Below, one piece after another: positions 24,553 to 33,132 of a stretch of 50,884 nucleotides of DNA. The notes beneath the pieces were generated by a model. That model saw only the letters and a list, made by a program, of their open reading frames with translations. It did no database searches and was not told the origin of the DNA. The stretch is from the NCBI GenBank assembly GCA_013334395.1, contig JAAXXS010000007.1:1-50884 (forward strand), in the 5' to 3' direction. Positions within the stretch are counted from its first letter, which is position 1; every line of letters starts with the position of its first letter. A program made the position numbers and the translations under genes. This stretch comes from Holophagaceae bacterium. Lineage in GTDB: Bacteria; Acidobacteriota; Holophagae; Holophagales; Holophagaceae.

Positions 24553-25593
24553 CTACTTCCCCTGCGCCGCGCGGGAGGCGCGAAGGACGGCGCGGAAGAC
24601 GTCCTCGACGCCCTGGATGTCCAGGCCTGCTTCCTGGGCCCACTCGCGGCGGGCCTGAAGCTGGGCGCTCTCGCGATCCGGGTCGTGGATCGGCAGGCTC
24701 ATTTCGGCCTTGGCCCGGCCGGCCCGCAGGACCAGCTCCGTGCGCCGGGCCAGCAGCGCGACCAGTTCCTGGTCCAGCGTGTCGATGTGGTTGCGGGCCT
24801 CCTGCAGCATCGGCGACCGGGCCCCCAGGTCGGGGATGGCCAGCTGCTCCTCGCCTCCGCTGATCTGGGCTTCCGCCAGGGACTGGTGGATGGCGGACAG
24901 GGCCTCCAGCAGGCCCACCCGGGCGCCCTGAGCGAAGGGATTCTGGTTCTGGAGGACCGCGAAGAGGTGGCCCGCATCCTCGCGAACCGATTCCAGGGTG
25001 TGGGCGATGGCATGGAAGGAGGGCGGCGTGAAGGGCAGCTCTGCCCCGGCGCCCACGGCCAGCAGTCCTTTGGCGATGAAGAACGTGAGGGCATGGGTGG
25101 TGGCCATGACGCGATCGTGGTCCTCGGCGCTCTGCTGCAGCACCTCGCAGCCCAGGCGGCGGAACAGGGACTCCACCCGCGCTGCCGCGGCCGGATGCTG
25201 CGGCGCCGCGCAGAGCACCACCCGCAGGGGTCGCTCGGCCCGGGCCAGGCTCACGGGTCCGAACAGCGGGTGGGTCCCGGCGTAGGGGATGGCCGAGCCC
25301 AGGTGCTGGGCCATCAGGGCGCAGGGACCCACCTTCACGCTGCCGACGTCGAACAGCAGGTGGTCGGGCCGCAGGTGGGGCCGCAGCTGCTTGAGGACAC
25401 CCTCCAGGGCCGGAATGGGCACCGCCAGCACCAGGACCTCATGGCCCTCGACCAGGTCCAGCACGCTGGCCGCCCGGCACTCGGCCGGGACCGGGGCCAC
25501 GGGATCCCAGGCTCGGTAGGGCAACCCTGCTTCGCGGAGCAGCGAGCCCAGGGCCACCCCGAAGCGGCCGTATCCCAGGATGCCGATGCGCAT
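24553..25593 (-). CDS. tyrA: Prephenate dehydrogenase-chorismate mutase fusion (dehydrogenase first)
   Basis: A bifunctional 346-residue enzyme of tyrosine synthesis. Residues 1 to about 255 form an NAD(P)-dependent prephenate dehydrogenase: ILGYGRFG at 4-11, LFDVGSVKVGPC, YAGTHPLFGP and ATTHALTFFIAKGLL. Residues about 262-346 are an AroQ-type chorismate mutase: ARNHIDTLDQELVALLARRTELVLRAGRAKAEMSLPIHDPDRE. E. coli TyrA has the opposite order, with mutase first. The ATG at 25593 heads the Rossmann strand directly. It stands alone between convergent sod and divergent arsR. Confidence 0.92.
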   Translation of the reverse strand: MRIGILGYGRFGVALGSLLREAGLPYRAWDPVAPVPAECRAASVLDLVEGHEVLVLAVPIPALEGVLKQLRPHLRPDHLLFDVGSVKVGPCALMAQHLGSAIPYAGTHPLFGPVSLARAERPLRVVLCAAPQHPAAAARVESLFRRLGCEVLQQSAEDHDRVMATTHALTFFIAKGLLAVGAGAELPFTPPSFHAIAHTLESVREDAGHLFAVLQNQNPFAQGARVGLLEALSAIHQSLAEAQISGGEEQLAIPDLGARSPMLQEARNHIDTLDQELVALLARRTELVLRAGRAKAEMSLPIHDPDRESAQLQARREWAQEAGLDIQGVEDVFRAVLRASRAAQGK

Positions 25594-25700
25594 GGAGCTC
25601 CCTCGCTAAGTGGTTTGATCCTACCGCAGCAGGCCCAGAATGGCCGCCCCCGGGGACCCATGGCCCGGGGCAGGATCCTCGCCCAGCGGAGGGTTCAAAA

Positions 25701-25729
25701 TGATATTTCGATAATTTCCGATATATACT
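25701..25729 (+). promoter_or_regulatory. Promoter of the arsR-arsP operon
   Basis: A TATACT -10 hexamer (25724-25729) lies 17 bp after a TGATAT -35-like hexamer (25701-25706). The spacer holds direct repeats ATTTCGATA and ATTTCCGATA (25705-25723 region), AT-rich against a GC-rich background and a plausible ArsR operator. Confidence 0.5.
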
Positions 25730-25788
25730 GGAGTTTGTCCCCCGACACCTTGTCAGGTGCACGGGAGGATCAGGAGGAGGTGCCCGCC

Positions 25789-26187
25789 ATGGCCGAGGAG
25801 CTGCGAACCCTGGTGGAGCGATTGAAGGCAGTCTCCCACCCGCTGCGCCTGCGGGTGCTGTCCCTCCTTGAGCTCGGCGAGCTGTGCAACTGCCAGATCG
25901 CCGAGACCCTTCAGGTGCCCGCGTCCTCGGTGTCCGAGGCCCTGCGGGAGCTGCGGCGGGCGGGCTTTGTGGCAGAACGGAAGGACGGCCGCTGGGTCTT
26001 CATGTCCCTGGTCACCCGGGAGCTCGCGTCCCCCTTCCTCAAGGGCCTCCTCGAGGAGGCGGCCGCGGTCCCCGAGGTCCAGCAGGACCGGGTCCGGGCC
26101 CAGGCGGTGACAGCGCTGGCGATCCCCGTGGTCTGTTCCAAGGTGCAGCGGGATGCACCGACCGAGCGCGAGGCCACCCATGTCTGA
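25789..26187 (+). CDS. arsR: ArsR/SmtB-family metalloregulator
   Basis: A 132-residue winged-helix repressor that releases DNA on binding As(III) or similar. It has the ArsR core HPLRLRVLSLLELGELCNCQIAETLQVPASSVSEALRELRRAGFV. Cys33 and Cys35 form the C-x-C metalloid site in the recognition-helix region; a further Cys lies in VVCSKV near the C-terminus. AGGAGGAGGTG precedes the ATG at 25789. Its stop lies 8 bases inside the following permease gene, so the two are coupled and the operon is probably autoregulated. Confidence 0.93.
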   Translation: MAEELRTLVERLKAVSHPLRLRVLSLLELGELCNCQIAETLQVPASSVSEALRELRRAGFVAERKDGRWVFMSLVTRELASPFLKGLLEEAAAVPEVQQDRVRAQAVTALAIPVVCSKVQRDAPTEREATHV

Positions 26188-27226
26188 CGGATCGGTCCAG
26201 GCCTCCCCCTTCCGGCGGGGCGGCTGGCTCCTGCTCGCGCTTCCGCTCTGGGTGTTCCTCTACGCCGTCAATCACGCCGTGTCGGAATGGATCGCCTTCC
26301 GCCTGCTGGGCCTTACCCCGAAGTCGCACCTGGGCGAGGCCGTCGCCTTCCTCTTCTACGACACCCCGAAGGTGCTGCTGCTCCTCACGCTGGTGGTGTT
26401 CATCGTCACCTTCATCCAGACCTTCGTGAACCCAGGCAGGGTGCGGGACGCCCTCTCCAAGCGGCGTCCGGGACTCGGCAACGCGCTGGCCTCCCTCTTC
26501 GGCGTCGTCACGCCCTTCTGTTCCTGCTCGGCGGTGCCGCTGTTCATCGGCTTCCTGCGGGCGGGCGTGCCCCTCGGCGTGACGTTCAGCTTCCTGGTGG
26601 CCGCGCCCATGATCAACGAGGTGGCCCTGGGGATGCTCTTCGCGATGTTCGGCTGGAAGATCGCCGCCCTCTACGCCGGAACCGGCCTGGCCATCGCCTT
26701 CACCTCGGGCCTCATCCTCGGACAGCTCAACATGGAGCGGCACCTGGAGGGCTGGGTGCAGGACGCACTGAAGGGCCCCGCCCTGGGTGAACTCGAGGAA
26801 GAAACCCCCACCCTGCCCGCCCGCATCGAGCTGGCCATCCAGGGTGTGAAGGAGATCGTGGGCAAGGTCTGGCCCTACATCCTGGCGGGCATCGCGGTGG
26901 GCGCCTTCATCCACGGCTATGTGCCCGAGAGCCTCATGGCGGGCCTGCTCGGCAAGAACCACTGGTACGGCGTGCCCCTGGCCGTGCTGATCGGCGTGCC
27001 CCTCTACTCCAATGCCGCTGGCGTCATGCCCATCGTGGAGGCGCTGCTGGGCAAGGGCGCCGCCCTGGGTTCCACGCTGGCCTTCATGATGGCGGTCATC
27101 GGACTGTCCCTGCCCGAGACCATCATCCTCAGCAAGGTGATGCGCCCCCGGCTCATCGCGACCTTCGTCTCTGTCGTTGCCCTCGGCATCCTGCTGGTGG
27201 GCTATCTCTTCAACGCCATCCTCTAG
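26180..27226 (+). CDS. arsP: ArsP-type permease (probable organoarsenical efflux)
   Basis: A 348-residue integral membrane protein of the predicted-permease family that includes ArsP, an exporter of trivalent methyl- and aromatic arsenicals. The key motif FGVVTPFCSCSAVPLFIGFLRAGVPLG lies near residues 110-136, with the paired cysteines C-S-C. Other marks are FLVAAPMINEVALGML, VGVPLYSNAAGVMPIVEALL and MRPRLIATF. About eight to ten hydrophobic helices are present. It starts inside the arsR stop region and is followed by a 77-residue thioredoxin-like gene 8 bases later. The substrate is inferred from family and context. Confidence 0.87.
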   Translation: MSDGSVQASPFRRGGWLLLALPLWVFLYAVNHAVSEWIAFRLLGLTPKSHLGEAVAFLFYDTPKVLLLLTLVVFIVTFIQTFVNPGRVRDALSKRRPGLGNALASLFGVVTPFCSCSAVPLFIGFLRAGVPLGVTFSFLVAAPMINEVALGMLFAMFGWKIAALYAGTGLAIAFTSGLILGQLNMERHLEGWVQDALKGPALGELEEETPTLPARIELAIQGVKEIVGKVWPYILAGIAVGAFIHGYVPESLMAGLLGKNHWYGVPLAVLIGVPLYSNAAGVMPIVEALLGKGAALGSTLAFMMAVIGLSLPETIILSKVMRPRLIATFVSVVALGILLVGYLFNAIL

Positions 27227-27234
27227 GAGCCCCC

Positions 27235-27468
27235 ATGCTCATCGAAGTCTTCGGTCCCGGTTGCATGAAGTGCCAGACCATGGAGAAGCACGCCAAGGAA
27301 GCCGTCGCGCAGTCCGGCGGGGAGCACCAGGTGGTGAAGGTCTCGGACTATGCCGCCATGGTCGCCCGGGGCGTCCTCAGCACCCCCGCGCTCGCCCTGG
27401 ACGGTCAGCTGAAGTTCCAGGGGCGTGTGGCCAGCGCCGACGAGATCCTGGCCCTGCTCAAGGGCTGA
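27235..27468 (+). CDS. Small thioredoxin-fold redox protein (CMKC)
   Basis: A 77-residue redox-active disulfide protein of the MTH895/TM0996 type: a single thioredoxin-like fold with Cys10-Met-Lys-Cys13 at the N-terminus of helix 1 and the cis-Pro segment GVLSTPALALDG. It has no signal peptide, so it is cytoplasmic. Such genes habitually follow ArsP-like permease genes, where they probably bind or reduce the metalloid substrate. It follows the permease after 8 bases and precedes another thioredoxin-like gene. Confidence 0.9.
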   Translation: MLIEVFGPGCMKCQTMEKHAKEAVAQSGGEHQVVKVSDYAAMVARGVLSTPALALDGQLKFQGRVASADEILALLKG

Positions 27469-27515
27469 GGTCGCGCCCGGATCCACCTTCCTTCTGCCAG
27501 CCATCAGGAGATCCC

Positions 27516-27902
27516 ATGCCCGTCCCGCGCCCTGCCGCGTTTGTGTTCGCCCTCTCGGGTTCCCTCTTCGCGCAGGGCCATGTCCCGGCGCTGGAGCCCC
27601 CGGGCCTCAGCCAGATCCTGACTTCGAAGAAGTGGACCGTCATCGAGTTCGGCGGTCCCACCTGCGTTCCCTGCGTGAAGATGCAGCCGATCCTGGCCGA
27701 GCTCCAGCAGACCTTCGGAACCCGGGCCCAGATCCGGAACTTCTACGTCACCGAGCACCCCCGGGAAGCCCAGGCGCACAAGATCATGGTCATGCCCACC
27801 CAGGTGGTGTTCGATCCCTCCGGCAGGGAAGTGGCCCGCCACATCGGCTACTGGCCCAAGGACGAGTTCCTCGCCGCCCTGGCCAAGGCTGGACTGAAGT
27901 AA
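27516..27902 (+). CDS. Exported thioredoxin-family protein (CVPC)
   Basis: A 128-residue thioredoxin with a short hydrophobic N-terminus resembling a signal peptide (MPVPRPAAFVFALSGSLFAQG). The redox site is Cys50-Val-Pro-Cys53 in EFGGPTCVPCVKM, and the cis-Pro loop is VMPTQVVFDPSG. CAGGAG precedes the ATG at 27516. Its TAA shares one base with the start of the CcdA-like gene, so the pair is coupled. It probably receives electrons from that membrane protein on the periplasmic side. Confidence 0.88.
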   Translation: MPVPRPAAFVFALSGSLFAQGHVPALEPPGLSQILTSKKWTVIEFGGPTCVPCVKMQPILAELQQTFGTRAQIRNFYVTEHPREAQAHKIMVMPTQVVFDPSGREVARHIGYWPKDEFLAALAKAGLK

Positions 27903-28612
27903 TGGACACCTGGATCGGCCGCCTGGCGGATCTGGTGGCCCAGGCCCCGGCCTACCAGCAGCTGGGACTCGTGTTCCTGGGCGGCCTGCTCACCTCGGCC
28001 AATCCCTGCGTCCTCGTGGCCGCACCCTTGGTGGTGGGCTTCACCGGAGGCACCCGGGAAGGCCGGCACCACCCCATGGTGCTCTCGGCCGTTTTCGTCC
28101 TGGGTCTGGCTGCGGCTTTCACCCTCCTGGGCCTCGTCGCCGCCCTGACCGGCAGCCTCATGGGCGATGTGGGCTGGGGCTGGAAGGCGTTGCTGGGGCT
28201 GGTCCTGCTGGCCATGGGCTTGCACCTCCTGGGACTGTTCGCGCTCCCCACGCCCTCCCACAGCCACCTGGCGCGCTTCCATGGCGCGGGGCTCTTGGGT
28301 GCCTTCGCCCTCGGGGGCCTCACTGGCACCCTCTCGGCCCCCTGTGCCACCCCGGCCCTGGCGGCCGTGCTCACCATCGTCGCCCTGCAGAAGAAGGTCC
28401 TCTGGGGCGGCGTGCTGCTGTTCACCTATGCGCTGGGCCATGTCCTGTTGCTGTTCCTGGCCGGCGCGTCCTCCGGGTGGGCCAGCAGGTATGCCGAGAG
28501 CCACTTCTCCCGTGTCCTGGGCCGCTGGCTGCCCCGAGCCATGGGCCTGCTGCTGACGGGCTGTGCCATCTGGGTGCTGGCCCTGGCCTGGAAGGCGAAG
28601 TTCCAGACCTGA
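27902..28612 (+). CDS. CcdA/DsbD-like transmembrane thiol-disulfide exchange protein
   Basis: A 236-residue membrane protein with about six helices, of the CcdA/DsbD-beta family, which moves electrons from cytoplasmic thioredoxin across the membrane. The two characteristic membrane cysteines are Cys36 in LLTSANPCVLVAAP and Cys148 in GTLSAPCATPAL. A histidine-rich loop (SHSHLARFHG) lies near residue 120. Related proteins in arsEFG clusters are regarded as arsenical permeases, so a transport role is an alternative. It overlaps the thioredoxin gene by one base. Confidence 0.87.
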   Translation: MDTWIGRLADLVAQAPAYQQLGLVFLGGLLTSANPCVLVAAPLVVGFTGGTREGRHHPMVLSAVFVLGLAAAFTLLGLVAALTGSLMGDVGWGWKALLGLVLLAMGLHLLGLFALPTPSHSHLARFHGAGLLGAFALGGLTGTLSAPCATPALAAVLTIVALQKKVLWGGVLLFTYALGHVLLLFLAGASSGWASRYAESHFSRVLGRWLPRAMGLLLTGCAIWVLALAWKAKFQT

Positions 28613-28676
28613 ACAAGGTCGCGCGCCCTCCCTTTCGCCAGGGATGGGCTTCCACCGGACACCGAGGAGCTCCTGC

Positions 28677-29117
28677 ATGCGAACCACACTCCTACTGCTG
28701 ATGCTGCTCTCGACAGGTGCGCCCCTCCTGGCCCAGGAGGCTCCGCTGTTCACGCTTGAGCAGTATCTGCTCGACTTCGACTATGCCGAACGGCGCGACA
28801 TGAAGATCGGCAGCAAGGAGCTCGTGAAGCTGCTGAAAGAGAAGAAGGCTGTCCTGGTCGACATCCGGTTCCAGGAGGAATTCACAGCCTGGCGCATGGG
28901 CTTCGGGCTGCACATCCCCTTGAATGAGTTGCCCAAGCGGCTCAAAGAGCTGGACCGGACAAAACTGGTGGTGACCGCCTGCCCCCACAAGGATCGCTCA
29001 GCACTGGCCATGGCCTATCTCAAGACCCGGGGCTTCGATGTGAAGTATCTGGAGGATGGGCTGCTGGGGCTGGCCGAGCTGCTGCGGGGCGACAAGGTCC
29101 TGGAACTGTCCCGCTGA
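28677..29117 (+). CDS. Secreted rhodanese-domain protein
   Basis: A 146-residue exported single-domain rhodanese. A signal peptide (MRTTLLLLMLLSTGAPLLAQ) is followed by SKELVKLLKEKKAVLVDIRFQEEFTAWRM, and an active-site loop A-C-P-H-K-D-R-S with the persulfide-forming Cys102. GAGGAG precedes the ATG. It ends the plus-strand arsR-arsP-thioredoxin-CcdA series and may use reducing equivalents brought out by the CcdA-like protein. It could handle sulfane sulfur or an oxyanion; the substrate is unknown. Confidence 0.87.
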   Translation: MRTTLLLLMLLSTGAPLLAQEAPLFTLEQYLLDFDYAERRDMKIGSKELVKLLKEKKAVLVDIRFQEEFTAWRMGFGLHIPLNELPKRLKELDRTKLVVTACPHKDRSALAMAYLKTRGFDVKYLEDGLLGLAELLRGDKVLELSR

Positions 29118-29141
29118 CCCAGCTCCGAGCCAGGGTCTGGT

Positions 29142-29969
29142 TCAGAACCGCTCGGCCTTCAGCTGCTCCAATCGCCGCCGGATCTCGTCGCGCCCCGCGC
29201 GGAAGCGCGCCCTCAGGTTGTCTGGGGTCAGGCTGGGGTCGTCACTGGCGGGGTCGGGAATGGGCCAGTGCAGGCGCTCCGCCTTGCCCAGGAACAGGGG
29301 GCAGACTTCCTCGGCGCAGAGGGTTATGACGAGGTCCACCGTGGCCGGGTCGATGTCCTGGACGCTCTTGGAGGTGTGGGCGGTGGCGTCGATGCCCTGC
29401 TCGGCGAGGACTTCGATGGCGTAGGGATTCACGTGGCTGGGGCGGCTGCCGGCGCTCTGGATCCGCAGGTCGGGCCATAGCTGCCGCGCGAGGCCTTCGC
29501 CCATCTGGGAGCGGGCGCTGTTGGCGACGCAGAGGAACAGAATGGAGCGGATCATGGGGCGCCTCTTCTTGCGGGAGGTCATCACGCAGGCGCACTCGCC
29601 GTGGAGGATGGCCTCGGGATCGGTGTCGAGCGGCAGGCCTTCCTGGTCCCAGGCGAGCATGCCGCCATTCAGGCAGGCGACTTCGCTGTAGCCGTGGTCC
29701 AGGAGGAGGTGGGCGGCGTCCTTGGTGAACACGCCGGAGGTGTCCGCCAGCAGCAATGGACGGCCAGCAGGCAGCTCCGAGAGCAGCCCCGGCAGCTCCT
29801 GGTGGGGGAGGTGGATGGCCTCCGGCACCCGGAACGCCTTCATCTCGACGAGCTCATCGGCGCGGAGGTCCACCAGGAGCGCCCCGTCCTGCAGGGCGCT
29901 GAGGGCTTCCTTCGGGCCGATAAACCGCAGCCCCTGGATGATCATGCCCTTGCCGTCGAAGGCGCCCAT
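29142..29969 (-). CDS. arsC: Degenerate rhodanese domain fused to thioredoxin-type arsenate reductase
   Basis: A 275-residue fusion. Residues about 15-115 are a rhodanese fold ([41 protein letters not shown]). The catalytic loop reads [11 protein letters not shown], with Asp76 where the active Cys belongs, so it should be inactive as a sulfurtransferase. Residues about 140-275 are a low-molecular-weight phosphatase-like ArsC with P-loop C147-V-A-N-S-A-R153 and relay cysteines Cys218 and Cys223 in TLCAEEVCP. The product reduces arsenate to arsenite using thioredoxin. GAGGTG precedes the ATG. It is last in the arsR-arsM-ACR3 operon, 3 bases after the exporter gene. Confidence 0.9.
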   Translation of the reverse strand: MGAFDGKGMIIQGLRFIGPKEALSALQDGALLVDLRADELVEMKAFRVPEAIHLPHQELPGLLSELPAGRPLLLADTSGVFTKDAAHLLLDHGYSEVACLNGGMLAWDQEGLPLDTDPEAILHGECACVMTSRKKRRPMIRSILFLCVANSARSQMGEGLARQLWPDLRIQSAGSRPSHVNPYAIEVLAEQGIDATAHTSKSVQDIDPATVDLVITLCAEEVCPLFLGKAERLHWPIPDPASDDPSLTPDNLRARFRAGRDEIRRRLEQLKAERF

Positions 29970-29972
29970 GGC

Positions 29973-31070
<1,098 letters not shown>

Positions 31071-31082
31071 GGGAGCCTCCGG

Positions 31083-31919
31083 CTAGGCCGACTTGCGGGC
31101 GGAGATGATCATGCTGGTGATGTAGTCCGACGGCTTCGTGCCCGCCGGAAGCATCGCCAGCAGGTCGTCGATCAGGGGGTCGTCCGTGGGCAGCATCGCC
31201 TCGATGGCCTCGCCCTTGGGGGTGAAGGCCCGGTCCACGAGGCCCGCGGCCGCGGTCATGGCCTGCAGGTCCGTCAGGAGGGGCGCGCCGGAGATACAGC
31301 CCACCAGGGCCTGCACACTTTCCTGAACCGCCTCGGGCAGGGGACGCAGCAGCACCATGTCCGAGATGGAGACCCGTCCCCCGGGCTTCAGCACGCGGGC
31401 GATCTCGCGCCAGACCTTGGGCTGGTCCGGGCTCAGGTTCAGCACGCAGTTGGAGAGGACCACATCCACGGAGGCATCCGGCAAGGGGATCGCCTCGATC
31501 TGGCCCTGGTGGAAGGTCACGTTGCCCAGTCCCGTGCGGCGGCGGAACTCGGCGGCGTTGGCGCGGGCCTTGGCCAGCATCTCCCGCGTCATGTCGACCC
31601 CATGCACGTGGCCCTCGGGCCCGACCCGCTGGGCCGCCAGGAAGGCGTCCATGCCGGCCCCGCTGCCGAGGTCCAGGACGACCTCTCCGGCCTTCAGCTC
31701 GGCCAGCGCCGTGGGGTTGCCGCAGGAGAGGCCCAGGTTGGCCCCCTCGGGGAGCGTGGCCAGCTCCGCATCCGAGTAGCCGACGCCCTGGGCGATCTCT
31801 CCGACCCGTCCACTGCCGCAGCAGCTGGACTGGGGGCCGCAGCAGCCGCCGCCAATGCTGGCGATCTTGCCGTAGGCGTCCTGGACCTTCCGGTGGGTGG
31901 GATGCGGGGTCGCTTCCAT
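31083..31919 (-). CDS. arsM: Arsenite S-adenosylmethionine methyltransferase
   Basis: ArsM methylates As(III) to mono-, di- and trimethyl species. The 278-residue protein has the SAM motif VLDLGSGAGMDAFLA (residues 81-95). The three conserved arsenic-binding cysteines are Cys66 (NLGLSCG), Cys158 (SNCVLNLS) and Cys208 (VGCISGA). An extra cysteine pair-rich segment GGGCCGPQSSCCGSG sits at residues 23-37. The ATG at 31919 has AAGGAG upstream; an earlier in-frame ATG overlaps that site and is rejected. It follows arsR after 14 bases. Confidence 0.95.
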   Translation of the reverse strand: MEATPHPTHRKVQDAYGKIASIGGGCCGPQSSCCGSGRVGEIAQGVGYSDAELATLPEGANLGLSCGNPTALAELKAGEVVLDLGSGAGMDAFLAAQRVGPEGHVHGVDMTREMLAKARANAAEFRRRTGLGNVTFHQGQIEAIPLPDASVDVVLSNCVLNLSPDQPKVWREIARVLKPGGRVSISDMVLLRPLPEAVQESVQALVGCISGAPLLTDLQAMTAAAGLVDRAFTPKGEAIEAMLPTDDPLIDDLLAMLPAGTKPSDYITSMIISARKSA

Positions 31920-31933
31920 GGGGGCTCCTTGGA

Positions 31934-32257
31934 TCAAAGACAGTGGGGATCTCGACAGCCGCTGCCACAGCAGTCCTGCCAGAGGTATTCCGTCAGGGCC
32001 CGCAGCTGATCGAAGCAGGCGGCATAGCGGATGGTCGTGCCCTGCCGGCGGGCTCGCAGCAGCCCGGCCTCCGTGAGGTCCGCCAGGTGGTGGCTGAGGG
32101 TCGAGGCAGGCAGACCCACCCGGGCCTGGATCTGCCCCGCCGGGGTGCCCTCTACGGGGCCCTGCACCACGGCGCGGACGATGGCCAGCCGGCCACCATG
32201 GGCCAGGGCCTTCAGCTGCCGGGTGATGTGGGAGAGGACGGGGTCAGTGGCGGTCAT
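31934..32257 (-). CDS. arsR: ArsR-family repressor with C-terminal cysteine cluster
   Basis: A 107-residue winged-helix regulator heading the arsM-acr3-arsC operon. The DNA-binding part reads GLPASTLSHHLADLTEAGLLRARRQG. The usual C-x-C site in the recognition region is missing. Instead there is a C-terminal cluster, CCGSGCRDPHC, that should bind arsenite, as in the ArsR types with C-terminal sensing cysteines. The promoter lies so close that the mRNA begins at or within a few bases of the ATG at 32257, and no ribosome-binding site is present. Confidence 0.92.
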   Translation of the reverse strand: MTATDPVLSHITRQLKALAHGGRLAIVRAVVQGPVEGTPAGQIQARVGLPASTLSHHLADLTEAGLLRARRQGTTIRYAACFDQLRALTEYLWQDCCGSGCRDPHCL

Positions 32258-32265
32258 GGGACTTA

Positions 32266-32294
32266 ATTCTAAAATTCTAGAAATAAGAAATCAA
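32266..32294 (-). promoter_or_regulatory. Promoter-operator of arsR-arsM-acr3-arsC, giving a near-leaderless mRNA
   Basis: On the minus strand TTGATT (32294-32289), exactly 17 bp, then TAGAAT (32271-32266). The spacer contains the palindrome TTCTAGAA (32275-32282), a likely ArsR operator. Only 8 bases separate the -10 element from the ATG, so the transcript must start at or near the start codon. Confidence 0.75.
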
Positions 32295-32340
32295 GACCCC
32301 AATTTTGACCTGCCCTGGCTTTTCCAAGGTTCCGGGAAGC

Positions 32341-32718
32341 CTACTTCGAGCAGCCGCAGTCGTCGCCGCAGTCGCCCTTTTCCTTGCCCTCGGCTTCGCA
32401 GGCACAGTCGTCCCCGCAGGCGCCCTTCTCTTTGCCCTCGGTCTCGCAACAACCGCCACCGCCGCAGCAGCCGCCGCCCTCGGTGAGGGTGGTCTCCGCC
32501 AGGGCCAGCATCATCTGGTGGGGATCGCCCTTGACCCGCAGGGCCATGTTCACGGCCTGGATCATGTCGTCCTTGGAGACGCCCAGGGCCTCAAGGCGGG
32601 AGGTGTGGGCCCGGAAGGCCCGCTCGGCGTTGGCGCCCACCGCCGCGCCGAGGGCGACGAGGTTCAGGGTGATCTCGGCAAGCCCGGTGTCGGCCTGGGG
32701 GGCGGTCTGAGTGGTCAT
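32341..32718 (-). CDS. AhpD/carboxymuconolactone decarboxylase-like protein lacking CxxC, with metallothionein-like tail
   Basis: A 125-residue protein. Residues about 12-78 follow the AhpD/CMD helical pattern (EITLNLVALGAAVGANAERAFRAHTSRLEALGVSKDDMIQAVNMALRVKG). The redox CxxC expected after GAN is replaced by Ala31-Glu-Arg-Ala34. The tail (81-125) holds ten cysteines: GGGCCGGGGCC and two 16-residue repeats of the form E-x-E-G-K-E-K-G-x-C-G-D-D-C-x-C. The tail looks fit to bind soft metals or arsenite. It follows an arsR gene on the same strand (30 bases) and ends near the other arsR promoter. Function is unknown; metalloid sequestration is inference. Confidence 0.8.
   Translation of the reverse strand: MTTQTAPQADTGLAEITLNLVALGAAVGANAERAFRAHTSRLEALGVSKDDMIQAVNMALRVKGDPHQMMLALAETTLTEGGGCCGGGGCCETEGKEKGACGDDCACEAEGKEKGDCGDDCGCSK
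32350..32445 (-). repeat. Two tandem 48-bp units encoding the Cys-rich tail
   Basis: Copies at 32445-32398 and 32397-32350 encode residues 92-107 and 108-123. The proteins differ at only three positions (Thr/Ala, Ala/Asp, Ala/Gly), and synonymous differences at the DNA level show the duplication is not brand new. Confidence 0.85.
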
Positions 32719-32748
32719 GGAGGCTCCTAGGAGGGGTTTCAGTGAAGG

Positions 32749-33132
32749 TCAGGCAGGATCTGCGACCGGGTCGGTGCAGGGGACGGGCGCACTGGCGGCG
32801 CAGCGGAGCTCGCGGGCATGGGTCTGGTCACGGTCCAGCTCCGCAGCAGCGGAGGCCATGAGCGGCCAGAGCGCTTCCAGCACGGAGCGGGAGGCGGCGG
32901 CGTCCGTCAGGGCGACGTGCACCCAGCGGCCCACCTTGCGCTCCTGAACCAGGCCCGCTCGGCGCAGGTCCGTCAGGTGCTCGGAGACGGTGGAGGGGGC
33001 CAGCCGCAGGATCTCGGCCACCTGGCAGACGCAGAGCTCCCCATCCCGCAGCAAGGCCAGGATGCGCAGGCGCACGGGATGCGCCAGGGCTTTGAGGAGT
33101 TCGACCAGAGGCCGGAGAGAGCTCATCGTCAT
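32749..33132 (-). CDS. arsR: ArsR/SmtB-family metalloregulator
   Basis: A 127-residue winged-helix repressor with the classic ArsR metalloid site: Cys34 and Cys36 in GELCVCQVAEILRLAPSTVSEHLTDLRRAGLVQERKVGRWV. Two further cysteines lie near the C-terminus (RCAASAPVPC). Either ATG at 33132 or at 33126 may start it; GAGA lies about 6 bases before the latter. It precedes the Cys-tailed AhpD-like gene on the same strand. The upstream sequence TTCGCAAATACGAGAA (33147-33132 region) is a possible operator overlapping the start. Confidence 0.9.
   Translation of the reverse strand: MTMSSLRPLVELLKALAHPVRLRILALLRDGELCVCQVAEILRLAPSTVSEHLTDLRRAGLVQERKVGRWVHVALTDAAASRSVLEALWPLMASAAAELDRDQTHARELRCAASAPVPCTDPVADPA

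Noticed and set aside
24166-25788. Upstream extension of the first arsR frame through sod and tyrA
   Set aside because: The region is covered by sodB in another frame and tyrA on the other strand, and arsR has a strong ribosome site at its own ATG at 25789.
32350-32445. Tandem 48-bp units considered as a CRISPR or minisatellite
   Set aside because: Only two copies, in frame, encoding a protein repeat; there are no spacers.
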